Shown piece after piece: positions 18,731 to 27,000 of a stretch of 64,000 nucleotides of DNA (position 1 is the first letter of the stretch; each line of letters starts with the position of its first letter). The DNA comes from Streptomyces sp. NBC_00654 (GTDB taxonomy: Bacteria; Actinomycetota; Actinomycetes; Streptomycetales; Streptomycetaceae), in assembly GCF_026341775.1 (NCBI RefSeq), contig NZ_JAPEOB010000001.1:3472001-3536000 (forward strand), written 5' to 3'. Below the pieces are notes generated by a model that was not told the origin of the DNA, searched no databases, and saw nothing but the letters and a program-made list of their open reading frames with translations. The translations under genes were made by a program, and so were the position numbers.

Positions 18731-19099
18731 GCGCGACCGGGGGAGATGAGCAGAGCGGCCGTCGACGCACGATAATCAGACGTGGACGAGAAGAACACTT
18801 CCCGGCCGATCGCCGGGCGTCCCTCGCTGAACGCGGAGAAGACGGCCTTGTCGGCGAGCAGGGTCTCGACATCGAGGAGCCCCATGTGGCATCCACACCT
18901 GGCATCCGACGCTGTCACAGCGTTCCACACGGAGGTGAAGGACCCGGGACCGACCTGACCTGCCCCGAACGTGTGGATGCCTTTCTCCGCCATGAACCGG
19001 GAACTACCGCCCTTCGGAGCCTGAGCGGTCCATAAGGGCGGGGGAACCGAAGCGCCAGCCTGAGTGCACGGACTCTTGGTGGCGCTTCGAGGAGGAATT
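18731..19099. other. No gene recognised
   Basis: Long open frames exist on both strands but none matches a family I know. The leftward frame (MGLLDVETLLADKAVFSAFSEG...) reads into the decayed CBS-BON gene and may be debris from a lost neighbour. The last 15 bases contain the GGAGG for the USP at 19100. Confidence 0.4.
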
Positions 19100-20002
19100 A
19101 TGGAAGGCACCACGAACAACACGGGGCCGGGCTTCGTCGTAGTCGGCGTCGACGGATCTGACCCGGCATGCCGGGCTGCGCTGTGGGCGGCTGCCGAGGC
19201 CTCGCGCCGTGATCGCCCGCTGCACATCGTGTACGGGTCCGACACGGATGGCCGAGCCCTCTACGTCTCGGCAGAGAGCATCGAACACGTCCGCCAGGCA
19301 GGCCGGGAGCTGCTGGGCGCCACCGCCGACGTGGTATCGGGCCGGTTCCCCGGCCTGAGTGTCGACACCGAGTACAGCCGCAGCGCACCCGTCCCGACCC
19401 TCCACAGGTCCGCAGGCCTCCACGGCACTATCGTGGTGGGTAACCGCGGCGCGGGCGGGTTCGGCTCGCTCCTGCTCGGTTCGGTCGGGCTGAAGGTCGC
19501 AGCGGGCGCGCGGACGCCCGTCATCGTGGTGAGAGGTGCCGACAACCGAACGGAGACGGGCGCGGTGCTGGCGGCCGTCCGCGATGAACACGACCTGGAA
19601 TCCGCCCTGTATGCCGCACGTGAGGCCGAACTCCGCAACGGCTCTCTGCGGCTGCTCCACGTGTGGAACATCCTGCAGTCCGTCGGCAACGTCGTGACGC
19701 TTCTCGACGACGTGGACCAGATCGCCGGCCTGCACGTCCATCACCTGAATGCCGTCGGGGAGCAGGTCCGGCAGGAATTCCCGGACCTCACCGTGCGGGT
19801 GGACGCGGAGAAGAGCGTCTCCGTGGCCGGTGTCCTGGTCGAGGCCTCGCGCCACGTGGACCTGCTGGTCATGGGCGGCCGACGGTCCCCCAGTTACCTC
19901 GGATCCACTCTCGGGCGCACAACACACAGCCTGATCCACCATGCCCAATGCCCAGTGCAGCTCATTCCGCGCACCAATCACGAGCATGGGAGCCGGTCGT
20001 GA
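19100..20002 (+). CDS. Universal stress protein, two USP domains
   Basis: 300 residues, with GGAGG four bases before the ATG. Domain 1 (about 1-150) starts VVVGVDGSDPACRAAL and has the complete ATP loop VVGNRGAGGFGSLLLGSVGLKV. Domain 2 (about 155-292) has a degraded start (VLAAVRDEHDLESALYAA) and loop (VMGGRRSPSYLGSTLGRTTHSL), ending HHAQCPVQLIP. This is the same arrangement as the USP at 922-1821 and typical of mycobacterial DosR-regulon USPs. It stands alone, with decayed sequence on the left and a converging USP on the right. Confidence 0.92.
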   Translation: MEGTTNNTGPGFVVVGVDGSDPACRAALWAAAEASRRDRPLHIVYGSDTDGRALYVSAESIEHVRQAGRELLGATADVVSGRFPGLSVDTEYSRSAPVPTLHRSAGLHGTIVVGNRGAGGFGSLLLGSVGLKVAAGARTPVIVVRGADNRTETGAVLAAVRDEHDLESALYAAREAELRNGSLRLLHVWNILQSVGNVVTLLDDVDQIAGLHVHHLNAVGEQVRQEFPDLTVRVDAEKSVSVAGVLVEASRHVDLLVMGGRRSPSYLGSTLGRTTHSLIHHAQCPVQLIPRTNHEHGSRS

Positions 20003-20073
20003 CGGAGGTGGCCGACCATGACGGCGTCGGGACTCGCTCCGTTCACGAGGGAGACGGGACGAAAGGAACAGGA

Positions 20074-20538
20074 TCAGCCAGGGACGACGAGTACCGGTCG
20101 GTGGCTGTACTTGACCATCCGGTGACTGACCGAGCCGGTGAGTAGCTTGTGTGCGACTCCGGCCAGGCCGGTGCTGGGTGACCCGATGACGGTCCAGCAG
20201 GCGTCGTACCGGTCGCCCACCGCATCGATCCGGGCCACCGGGTCGCCGGTCTCGTTGGTGTATGTCCACTCGCCGGTGAAGGGCTCCATGAGTTCGTCCA
20301 CCGAGGCGTGTTCCCTGTCGAGTTCCTCCTGGACCGATTGCAGTTCCGAGCCGTCGAGGTCCGGGTCCACGGGGTAGTCGGCCAGCGAAATCACATGCAC
20401 GATGTGCAACCGCGCGCCGAAGTGTTCGGCCAGGTGCAGGGCATACTTCAGTGCCCTGTCGCTGTAGGGAGAGCGGTCGTAGGCGAGAACCAGTTCTTCG
20501 TAGTCGCCTTGGACGGCCTTCGTCGCAGATGAGGTCAT
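20074..20538 (-). CDS. Universal stress protein, single domain
   Basis: 154 residues. It has LVLAYDRSPYSDRALKYALHLAEHFG at the start, a loop, VIGSPSTGLAGVAHKLLTGSVSHRMV, with most of the ATP-binding glycines, and the ending HRPVLVVPG. GGGAGG stands ten bases upstream of the ATG. An acidic, Glu/Asp-rich stretch between about 65 and 90 (DPDLDGSELQSVQEELDREH) is longer than in the other USPs here. It converges on the two-domain USP with a 71-bp gap. Confidence 0.9.
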   Translation of the reverse strand: MTSSATKAVQGDYEELVLAYDRSPYSDRALKYALHLAEHFGARLHIVHVISLADYPVDPDLDGSELQSVQEELDREHASVDELMEPFTGEWTYTNETGDPVARIDAVGDRYDACWTVIGSPSTGLAGVAHKLLTGSVSHRMVKYSHRPVLVVPG

Positions 20539-20896
20539 GACCGGGACCTCCCGGCTCTCGTGCAGGCTGAAAACAGCCTCCCTCCAGCGTCTCTCCACTG
20601 CGCAGGTTTCCGCAAACCGGCTCCGCATGCGTACCCAGGACTCGGGGCCGGCTCGCAACCGACCGTGCTGCGCGAAGGAATCAGCGGCAGCGCGTACTCT
20701 TCCGCCCGAACGAACGACACTTTCGGGAGGCGCTCTCCAGGTCTGTCCGTAAGGCCTGGCGGGCGCACGACGCCGGCTACGGCACTCGCCGCGTTGTCGG
20801 AACGCCCGCACAGGCCCAGTATGCGTATGTGCATCTGCCTTGCGATGCGCCGCATCTGACGCCGCGCGCTGATCCGTCACGGTCACGGGACAGCCC
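20539..20896. other. 358-bp spacer upstream of the single-domain USP
   Basis: Should hold the promoter of the leftward USP and the 3' flank of the kinase gene. G+C is slightly lower than in flanking genes. I found no coding sequence, no strong hairpin and no member of the GGGxCC palindrome family in it. Confidence 0.4.
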
Positions 20897-22480
20897 TTAG
20901 CCGGGCTCCATGTAGGGCCGGCGGTAGACCGGAGCCCGGCCGGAGGCGGGCGGATGCACGGCCCTCAGAGCCTGGGCGACCGCGGCATCCAGGGAGCCGC
21001 TGCTGTCGACCCTGACGGCCTCGGTCCACGGTGGTTCCGTCTCCGCCATGGCGGTGGCCACGTCGAGGCCGGCGTCCGATGCCCCAGGGGCGCGGTTGTC
21101 CAGACGGGAGGCCGAAATGTCGTCCGGTACCTGGCAGTGCAGGGCCACGAGGTCGGCACTCGTGCGTTCCGCGGTGAGCCGGGCGGCTTCGCGCTGTTCC
21201 TCGTGTGACCAGGTTGCGTCCAGGACGACGGACTCGCCGCAGGACAGGAGGCCGGAGGCGCGGTCGAGCAGTGCGGCATACGTCCTCGCGGTCCACTCGG
21301 GTGAGTACAGGCCTTCGCCGTACGGGGCGGCGGCGGGCCGGTCCACCGGGATGCCCGCGAGTTCTTTGCGGAGGCGGTCGCTGCTGAGAAGCGTGATGCC
21401 GAGACGGTCGGCAAGCGCGCCGGAGAGTGTGGACTTACCGCTGCCGGGGAGCCCGCCGACGAGGGTGAGCCCGACAGCAGCGGTGCGCAGATGGCGCAGG
21501 GCTGTCGCGATCAGCCGCCGCGCGGCGGCGTCTGCACCCGGCGCGCCTTGGTGGGCCTGGATCAGGGAGACCTTGGCGCGGACGAATGCGCGGTACGCGA
21601 CGTAGTGGTGGCGAAGGGAGGGCGGCGCGGAGTCGCCGGAGTACTCACTGTACTGGGCGAGGAAGAACCCGGCGGCCTCCGGGGCGTCGAGCTGTTCCAA
21701 GTCCATGGCGAGGAAAGCGGCGTCGTCGAGGCCGTCGACGTAGCGGAGGTGGTCATCGAACTCCAGACAGTCCAGGACACGCGGGCCGTCATCGAGGCAG
21801 AAGATGTCGTCGGCGAGCAGGTCTCCGTGGCCGTCCACCATCCGGCCCCGGTCGACACGCATGGCGAACAGCTGCTCTCGGCCGGCGAGATATCGGCGTA
21901 CCAGCCGTTCGATCTCCTCCACGCCCTCGGGCGCGGGGCCGCTGTCGGTCAGAGCCCGGACCTGGGCGAAACTCGCTTCCCATCGTGCCGACAGCGCGTC
22001 CCGCGTGCCCTGGGCATCCACGTCCGGACTCCGCGGCGCGTCCGCGTGGTGGGCGGCGAGCAGCCGGGCTACATCCCTCAGGGCATCGTTGACGGCCGCG
22101 CCTTCCCGTACGAGCCGGGACAGGCGGCGTTCCGCCGGCATCCGGCGCATCGCGACGAGAGGTTCGGGTGCTGCGTGTGGGACGCGGATTTCGCCCACGC
22201 CCAGGTAGACATCGGGGGCGAAGCGACGGTTGAGCGCGACTTCCCGCTCGCATGCGGTCAGACGTGCTTCCACGGTGGTGTAGTCCAGGAACCTGAGGTC
22301 GACCGGCTTCTTCAGTTTGTAGGCGCGGTCGCCGACGAAGAACACGATGGCTGTGTGGGTTTCGCACACCTCGGCCCGCGGGAGCGACCGTATGCCGGGG
22401 TCCGTGCCGCTCCGCAGGGCGGACGCATCGGCCTGATGCGCCGACGTGGTCTGCTCCCCGGCGTGGCTGGGCTCAGTCAT
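20897..22480 (-). CDS. Bifunctional phosphotransferase-like / P-loop kinase protein (Rv2004c-like)
   Basis: 527 residues in two parts. Residues about 30-330 resemble the aminoglycoside/maltokinase phosphotransferase fold (VFFVGDRAYKLKKPVDLRFLDYTT, a catalytic-loop-like MVDGHGDLLADDIFCLDDGP, and DCLEFDDHLRYVD). Residues about 335-510 are an AAA_33-type P-loop kinase with Walker A GGLPGSGKST, SSDRLRKELAG and VVLDATWSHEEQRE. The same pairing is known from the DosR-regulon protein Rv2004c; the substrate is unknown. The ATG overlaps the stop of the upstream USP frame (ATGACTGA) and has no good ribosome site of its own, so translation probably depends on that frame being read. The USP therefore matters even though it looks damaged. 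Confidence 0.88.
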   Translation of the reverse strand: MTEPSHAGEQTTSAHQADASALRSGTDPGIRSLPRAEVCETHTAIVFFVGDRAYKLKKPVDLRFLDYTTVEARLTACEREVALNRRFAPDVYLGVGEIRVPHAAPEPLVAMRRMPAERRLSRLVREGAAVNDALRDVARLLAAHHADAPRSPDVDAQGTRDALSARWEASFAQVRALTDSGPAPEGVEEIERLVRRYLAGREQLFAMRVDRGRMVDGHGDLLADDIFCLDDGPRVLDCLEFDDHLRYVDGLDDAAFLAMDLEQLDAPEAAGFFLAQYSEYSGDSAPPSLRHHYVAYRAFVRAKVSLIQAHQGAPGADAAARRLIATALRHLRTAAVGLTLVGGLPGSGKSTLSGALADRLGITLLSSDRLRKELAGIPVDRPAAAPYGEGLYSPEWTARTYAALLDRASGLLSCGESVVLDATWSHEEQREAARLTAERTSADLVALHCQVPDDISASRLDNRAPGASDAGLDVATAMAETEPPWTEAVRVDSSGSLDAAVAQALRAVHPPASGRAPVYRRPYMEPG

Positions 22481-23231
22481 GGGGGATGAGGGAGACAGGG
22501 CACCGCGCGTGGTGCAAGGTGGCGTGGGCTACCGGGCAACCCATACGAGGGTCCGGGGCGGGACGGCGCCTGCGCCGGCCGACGACCGGCCGCGCGGTTG
22601 CCGCGGCGGCCCGCGCGACAGCCTCGGCCGGGCTTTCGAGACGTGCAGTCTCCACCTGCACGTCCGGGCCGGTCCGGAGGCAAGGGCCCCGCCCGGATGC
22701 TTCTGCGTCTCCTGAACGGTCTCGTCGGTGATGGCGCGGTTCACGTACAGGGGAACACAGGCATGCAGCGGCGTGCTTCGGCCAAGCACAGTCCGGAGGA
22801 ACACGCCGCGCGCCGCGGTGGCCTCGGAGGCGAAAGAGAGGTGGCCGCCACCGGGACCGTTGAGTGTCAAGTCCTTCTGCGCGTTCCCCAGCCCGTGCCG
22901 GCGCCAATGGTCGCTCGACCCATGCCACGACAGGCAGAGTGCTGTCGCTCAGGAGGTAGCTCGCGACAACCTCCAGCCCCCGCCAACCACGTACGAGCGT
23001 TTCGGACGCCGATGCCGCCTCCAGCAGAGCCTCCTGGGCGTCGTCGACGCCCGGGCCACCGATCACGGAGAGGCCGCAGTGCCGTGCCTGGAGCTGGGCC
23101 GGCACCGGCATGGGCCACGCGGGCAGCGGGCGCACCGTGGCTGTGCGGCGCTCATCTTCGTCGGCGGCCCGATGAGCTGCGGCCAGGCTCTCGGGTGACC
23201 CGCCGCGCCCCACTGTGACGACTGACTCCAT
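22473..23231 (-). pseudogene. USP gene with two compensating frameshifts
   Basis: Starts at an ATG with GGAGG and stays open for 252 codons. The N-terminal part (VVTVGRGGSPESLAAAHRAAD, HCGLSVIGGPGVDDAQEALLE, SDSTLPVVAWVERPL) and the C-terminal part (VETARLESPAEAVARAAA, VVGRRRRRPAPDPRMG, LHHARCPVSLIPHD) are USP-like. The middle reads as arginine-rich nonsense. In another frame the middle is USP-like (LTLNGPGGGHLSFASEATAARGVFL, VNRAITDETVQETQKHP). So one frameshift near 22870 and another near 22690 restore the frame. The product is shorter than the usual 290 residues and probably misfolded. Translation may still be needed for the overlapping kinase. Confidence 0.72.
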
Positions 23232-23360
23232 GACGCCCGCCTCCGTCTCGTACGAAGCTGGTGAGATGTCTGTATCTGCGCGCTGAGGCGCGACTACCTC
23301 ACTCGAGGAGTACCGCAAAGCGCCCCGCGGGGCAGGTCACAGCGTCAAACGGGTGTGTCG

Positions 23361-24029
23361 TCAGGAGGGGCCGAGATCATTGATGATCCGTCGCCCCGTG
23401 ATCCGATGGGGAGTGATCGCCAACCAGATCGGACGGTCCTCTCCCGCCCACGCCAGCCCCGGTGCCGCGGCCTCCAGCGCCCGTACCTCTGCCGCGTCCG
23501 TGACAAAGCGGCCCTGGCCAACGACCAGGACGCTCCATCCCCGGCGGAAGGCGTCGTCGATGCGGTCTACCTCGAAACAGACCTCCCGCACCCCGGCGGA
23601 CGAGGGTGCGGCGCCGAGCGCGGTCCGGTAGAAGATCTCACCGTTGGAAACGATGTAGTTCACGGGTGCGATCACTGGGCCGTCGGGGGTGTCGGTGGCA
23701 ACCCGCCCCACTCCGCCCTGGGACAGCAGCGCGCGGGATTCGTCCTCGTCGAGTACGCGCAGGGCGGCGCCGGTGGGCGCGGAGCCACGGCCAGGTGGCT
23801 CGTCCGCTGTCCTCCCGGTCAGTTCGTCGACGGTGGTATCCAGCGCCTCGGCGAGGCGGAGTGTCACACCGATCCCGGGGGAGCCGCCCTGTTCCTCCAG
23901 GTACTCGATGTAGTTCTCCACAGCTCCGCTCCGATCCGCCACCTCCGCGCGGGTGAGTCCCAGTTCCTCACGCCGCGTGTACAGCCGTCTGCCGAAATCG
24001 TTCCGATGCCGGGGCGCTGGCCTCTCCAT
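23361..24029 (-). CDS. XRE-type HTH plus pyridoxamine 5'-phosphate oxidase-fold protein
   Basis: 222 residues. An XRE/Cro HTH occupies about 10-70 (FGRRLYTRREELGLTRAEVADRSG, YIEYLEEQGGSPGIGVTLRLAEAL). Residues about 85-215 form a split-barrel FMN-binding domain (LLSQGGVGRVATDTPDGPVIAPVNYIV, VCFEVDRIDDAFRRGWSVLVVGQG, PIWLAITPHRITGRRI). This HTH-PNPOx fusion is common in actinobacteria and resembles a helix-turn-helix version of the Rv0080 type of DosR-regulon flavoprotein. The barrel could bind FMN or F420, so it may be a redox-responsive regulator. The ATG has only GAGA upstream. Debris of a USP lies immediately upstream. Confidence 0.88.
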   Translation of the reverse strand: MERPAPRHRNDFGRRLYTRREELGLTRAEVADRSGAVENYIEYLEEQGGSPGIGVTLRLAEALDTTVDELTGRTADEPPGRGSAPTGAALRVLDEDESRALLSQGGVGRVATDTPDGPVIAPVNYIVSNGEIFYRTALGAAPSSAGVREVCFEVDRIDDAFRRGWSVLVVGQGRFVTDAAEVRALEAAAPGLAWAGEDRPIWLAITPHRITGRRIINDLGPS

Positions 24030-24046
24030 GGCGGTTCTCTTTCTGT

Positions 24047-24798
24047 TCAGGTCGGCACGACGGCGTCGTGCGAACTGTCGTCGAGAACCACTGTGAGGGC
24101 GTCGGGTGTCGGTGGCACCTGAACACGTCGTGCGTCTCCTCCATCCGGCCCACGGCATGGGTGACCGGTCCGATAGGGCCGACGAGCGATGAGTGCCGGA
24201 TACGCCGGCCGACCACCAGCAGGGAAGCGTCACGAGCCGCTTCCACAAGGTGGTTCACCGCGCTGCCGTGTTGGGATTCCTCTACGACAGCAGCCCCGTC
24301 GAAGGCGAAGGCGATCAGCTTGTCGTCGGGGGAGTTCGCGGCGAGGCCGAGGAGCACGGGCCGGTACCGCGTTCCGTTCGGGTCCTGTGGCAGCCCATCG
24401 CCGTCCGGCTCCGGCCCCCGGACCAGGACAACAGGGAGCTCTGCTCGGGCGACCACCGTCAGCCCCACGGAGCCGGCCCAGAAGCCACCGAATCTGCTCA
24501 GCCCCCGCGAACCAAGAACCAGAAGGGCAGCGCCTTCCGCCACTTGAAGAAGCACCTCCCCGGGCCGACCGGTGAGCTGTTCCTCGACGACTTCGAGCTC
24601 AGGGGGGCTCTGCCACAGTTCCCGGCCGCGTCCCGCGGGACACGCTCCGACCACTGACGCCGGGTTTCGTCACCCCTGAGCGGAACCTGGCCGAGGCGGA
24701 CCGGTTCCCAGACGCTCACCAGCTTCAGTGGCAGACGGCGCAGGCTCGCCCCCTGGCCGCCCAGTGGGCAGCCGCGAGGCTCTCTTCGGCCTGTCCAT
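24047..24798 (-). pseudogene. USP gene remnant joined to an alcohol dehydrogenase tail
   Basis: The ATG at 24798 has AGGAG, but the USP start (QAEESLAAAHWAA, then RLPLKLVSVWEPVRLG) runs in two different frames. A third stretch (LEVVEEQLTGRPGEVLLQVAEGAALLVLGSRGLSRFGGFWAGS, then ASLLVVGRRIRHSSLVGPIGPVTHAV) is USP-like for about 170 codons. At about 24150 the USP stops, and GRMEETHDVF begins, which is the C-terminus of a zinc alcohol dehydrogenase (compare GRMEEAYDVF at 4.75 kb). One extra C then shifts the frame before DALTVVLDDSSHDAVVPT and a stop. A deletion has therefore joined two formerly separate genes. Confidence 0.7.
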
Positions 24799-24956
24799 GG
24801 CCGAACTCCTGAGCCGGGTCGTCCGACCGTACGACGCCGTCGATGGCCCCGTGGCCGGCCTGCCCGCCGTGCACGCGGCAAGCCTCTCGGACGGCGAAAC
24901 CGGGGTGAGCCCGGACGGAAACCGGGGGCGGCCCTGAGTTCCGGCGCCGACGGACG

Positions 24957-25988
24957 TCAGTCGGGCACCAGTACGGCGGCACCGTTCACCCGGTCGGCCG
25001 CCAGATCGGCGAGCGCCCGGTCGGCCCGGCTCAAGGGGTAGGGGCTCACGGTGACCCGGATACCGATACGCTCGGCCAGCGTCAGGAAGTCCCGCCCGTC
25101 CTGGCGGGTGTTGGAGGTGACGCTGCGCAGATTTCGCTCCTGGAACAGATGGCGCTGATAGTTCAGCACCGGGATGTCGGAAAGGTGGATGCCTGCGACA
25201 GCGAGGGTGCCCGACCGGTCCAGGGCCTCCAGCGCCACCGGGACGAGTTCACCCACCGGGGCGAAGAGGATCGCCGAGTCCAATGGCTCAGGCGGCTGGT
25301 CGTCGGCGCCACCCGCCGAAGCCGCTCCGAGTTCCAGGGCGAGCGTTCGTGCCGGCGCCGACCGGGTCAGCACATGAACCGTGGCGCCCTCGGCGAGGGC
25401 CACCTGGGCCGCCAGATGGGCCGACGCGCCGAAGCCGTAGATACCCAGCCGCCCGCCCTCGGGCAATGCGCTGCGCCGAAGTGCCCGGAAGCCGATGATG
25501 CCTGCGCACAGGAGAGGCGCGAGCAGCTCCGGGTCCCGGTCCTTCGGCAGCCGGTAGGCGAACGCCTCCGGAACCACGGCCGTCTCGGCGAAGCCGCCGT
25601 CCGAGTCCCATCCCGTATAGAGGGACCGCGGGCAGAGGTTTTCCTGACCGGCCCGGCAGTACCGGCAACTCCCGCAGGTGCCGCGCAGCCATGCTCCTCC
25701 TGCCCGGTCCCCGACGCGGAACAGGCCAACCCCTTCGCCCACGGCCTCGACCCGGCCCACGATCTCATGACCGGGAATCGTGGACGGGTGGTGTGGCGTG
25801 AGGTCCCCCTCGGCGAGGTGCAGATCCGTACGGCACACCCCGCACGCTTCCACCCGCAGCAGCAGCTCACCCTGGCCAGGTGCCGACGTCCCCCGCCGGA
25901 CACGTTCCAATGGCCCGGCATCGATCGGCCCCGGTGTCCTCACGGCCCAGCCACTGTGCGTGACAGGCGCGGATGCGGAAACAGTCAT
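24957..25988 (-). CDS. Zinc-dependent alcohol dehydrogenase
   Basis: 343 residues, complete. Catalytic zinc ligands are Cys49 in [10 protein letters not shown] and the GHE at 73-74; the structural zinc cysteines are at 105, 108, 111 and 119 ([15 protein letters not shown]). The cofactor motif [12 protein letters not shown] is a GxGxxx variant followed by VHVLTRS. This zinc-containing medium-chain group oxidises primary alcohols or reduces aldehydes, usually with NAD. It is the only intact dehydrogenase of at least three that once stood in this island. The start lacks a clear ribosome site (CAGGCTTGAAAC), so a nearby start or a short leader is possible. It could dispose of reducing equivalents when oxygen is low, which is inference from location. 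Confidence 0.92.
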   Translation of the reverse strand: MTVSASAPVTHSGWAVRTPGPIDAGPLERVRRGTSAPGQGELLLRVEACGVCRTDLHLAEGDLTPHHPSTIPGHEIVGRVEAVGEGVGLFRVGDRAGGAWLRGTCGSCRYCRAGQENLCPRSLYTGWDSDGGFAETAVVPEAFAYRLPKDRDPELLAPLLCAGIIGFRALRRSALPEGGRLGIYGFGASAHLAAQVALAEGATVHVLTRSAPARTLALELGAASAGGADDQPPEPLDSAILFAPVGELVPVALEALDRSGTLAVAGIHLSDIPVLNYQRHLFQERNLRSVTSNTRQDGRDFLTLAERIGIRVTVSPYPLSRADRALADLAADRVNGAAVLVPD

Positions 25989-26376
25989 GTTTCAAGCCTG
26001 CGGCGAATGAGTGGACAGGGCAAACCGCCCGGTCGTATGTCCGGAGGGCTGAATCGCAGAGAGTCCCCCGGGCCGGGAATTCACCTGGCTCATCGCGCCG
26101 CTCCGTGGCATTTGATTCTCTGCAAACCCCTTGGCCAGAGCTCCTGAAACGATCTTTGTCGATGTTTGGGGTCGAGTTTCACGGTCTGACCATTCGGCCG
26201 TTCGCGGGGTGCGGATGATCGGCCATGGGTGGTGAACGCCGACTTGTGGCGATGGTCGAGCCGTTCTTGCCTCAAGTCCTGCCGTCGTCAACCCGGTTGG
26301 GTCAGTCGAACAAGGCATGGTCACAAGAACGTGAGTGCGTGTAAGCGAAAGTCTCGAATCGGAGAAAGCGGGAACT
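25989..26376. other. Lower-G+C spacer without a recognised gene
   Basis: 388 bp with clearly more A/T than its surroundings. A 39-codon frame begins at the ATG at 26225 (MGGERRLVAMVEPFLPQVLP...), superficially like an insertion-sequence transposase start, but I could not recognise a family. The composition suggests imported DNA. Confidence 0.4.
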
Positions 26377-26661
26377 GTGTCTGAGGTATCTGAACGCCCC
26401 AGCATCAATGTGGGTAACAGTGAAGATTTTTGGTGGGGGCAGGTCGAGGTGGTACGGGCGGGTGTCACGTTCGACGGCAAGGCGTGCTTCTGGCTGCGCG
26501 GAGAGTCGGGGGGAATCAAAGTCGGTGCATGGTTCTACGGTGACTGCCCTGACATGGCGCAGGTGGGCTTGGAAGCCATCGCCGGCGGCAAGAAAGCGGA
26601 GGTCGGACTCGAGGACCACAAGGCAAACTCCAAAGTCAACGTGATCCTCCTCGTTCCTTGA
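26377..26661 (+). CDS. Hypothetical protein, low G+C
   Basis: 94 residues from a GTG (SEVSERPSINVGNSEDFWWGQVEVV...), or 108 from a GTG at 26335; neither has a strong ribosome site. The protein has a compact beta-rich look (VTFDGKACFWLRGESGGIKVGAWFYG) ending in KVNVILLVP, with no membrane segment or known domain. Codon use is far less G/C-biased than its neighbours, suggesting recent acquisition. It lies between the stress island and a tRNA 3'-end fragment, the usual place for cargo at the end of an integrated element. Function unknown. Confidence 0.6.
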   Translation: MSEVSERPSINVGNSEDFWWGQVEVVRAGVTFDGKACFWLRGESGGIKVGAWFYGDCPDMAQVGLEAIAGGKKAEVGLEDHKANSKVNVILLVP

Positions 26662-26741
26662 CTTCTCAAAGCCGTCAGGTCTCACGCCGTGAGGCCCCGG
26701 CGAGCCATCCTCTTGACCCGGCGGTGGTCCTTGGACGTGCG

Positions 26742-26771
26742 GGTCGCAGGTTCACATCCTGTCGTCCCGAC
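26742..26771 (+). repeat. tRNA-Pro 3'-end fragment, possible attachment-site remnant
   Basis: Thirty bases, starting GGTCGCAGGTTCACATCCTG and ending CGTCCCGAC, match the T-arm and acceptor 3' half of tRNA-Pro(GGG) at 57521-57550 at 29 positions, the difference lying in the T-loop (26755). The 5' two thirds of the tRNA are absent. A duplicated tRNA 3' end is the signature left by tyrosine-integrase insertion into a tRNA gene. A hairpin terminator follows 22 bases later, as after a genuine tRNA gene. Confidence 0.7.
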
Positions 26772-26793
26772 AGCGGATGTCGCATGTCGGAGG

Positions 26794-26826
26794 CCGTTCT
26801 CTCACTGAGTGGGAGGGCGGTCTTTT
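26794..26826 (+). terminator. Intrinsic terminator after tRNA fragment
   Basis: CCGTTCTCTCAC (26794-26805) and GTGGGAGGGCGG (26809-26820) pair over 12 positions with three G-U wobbles around a TGA loop, followed by TCTTTT. It probably belonged to the tRNA gene now represented only by its 3' end. Confidence 0.65.
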
Positions 26827-27000
26827 CCGTGTCCGGGGGCGAAGGCCGCGGTCCCCGCTCCGCGCGCCCCCACGGAGCCGGTTCACGGCGGGCCCGCGGT
26901 CCCTTCCCCGGTGAGCCCAACTGAACGCGCCCGTGCCGGGGAGACGTGTATCCAATGGGTGGGGGAGCGGTCCTTCTCCGCAGCCGCCCCTGGGAGCGCC

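Noticed and set aside
18358..19035. 225-codon rightward frame opposite the decayed CBS-BON gene
   Set aside because: It is antisense to recognisable CBS-BON remains and has no domain of its own.
26225..26344. Possible transposase N-terminus (MGGERRLVAMVEPFLPQ...)
   Set aside because: Only 39 codons, no terminal inverted repeats or target duplication found, and no recognisable transposase family.
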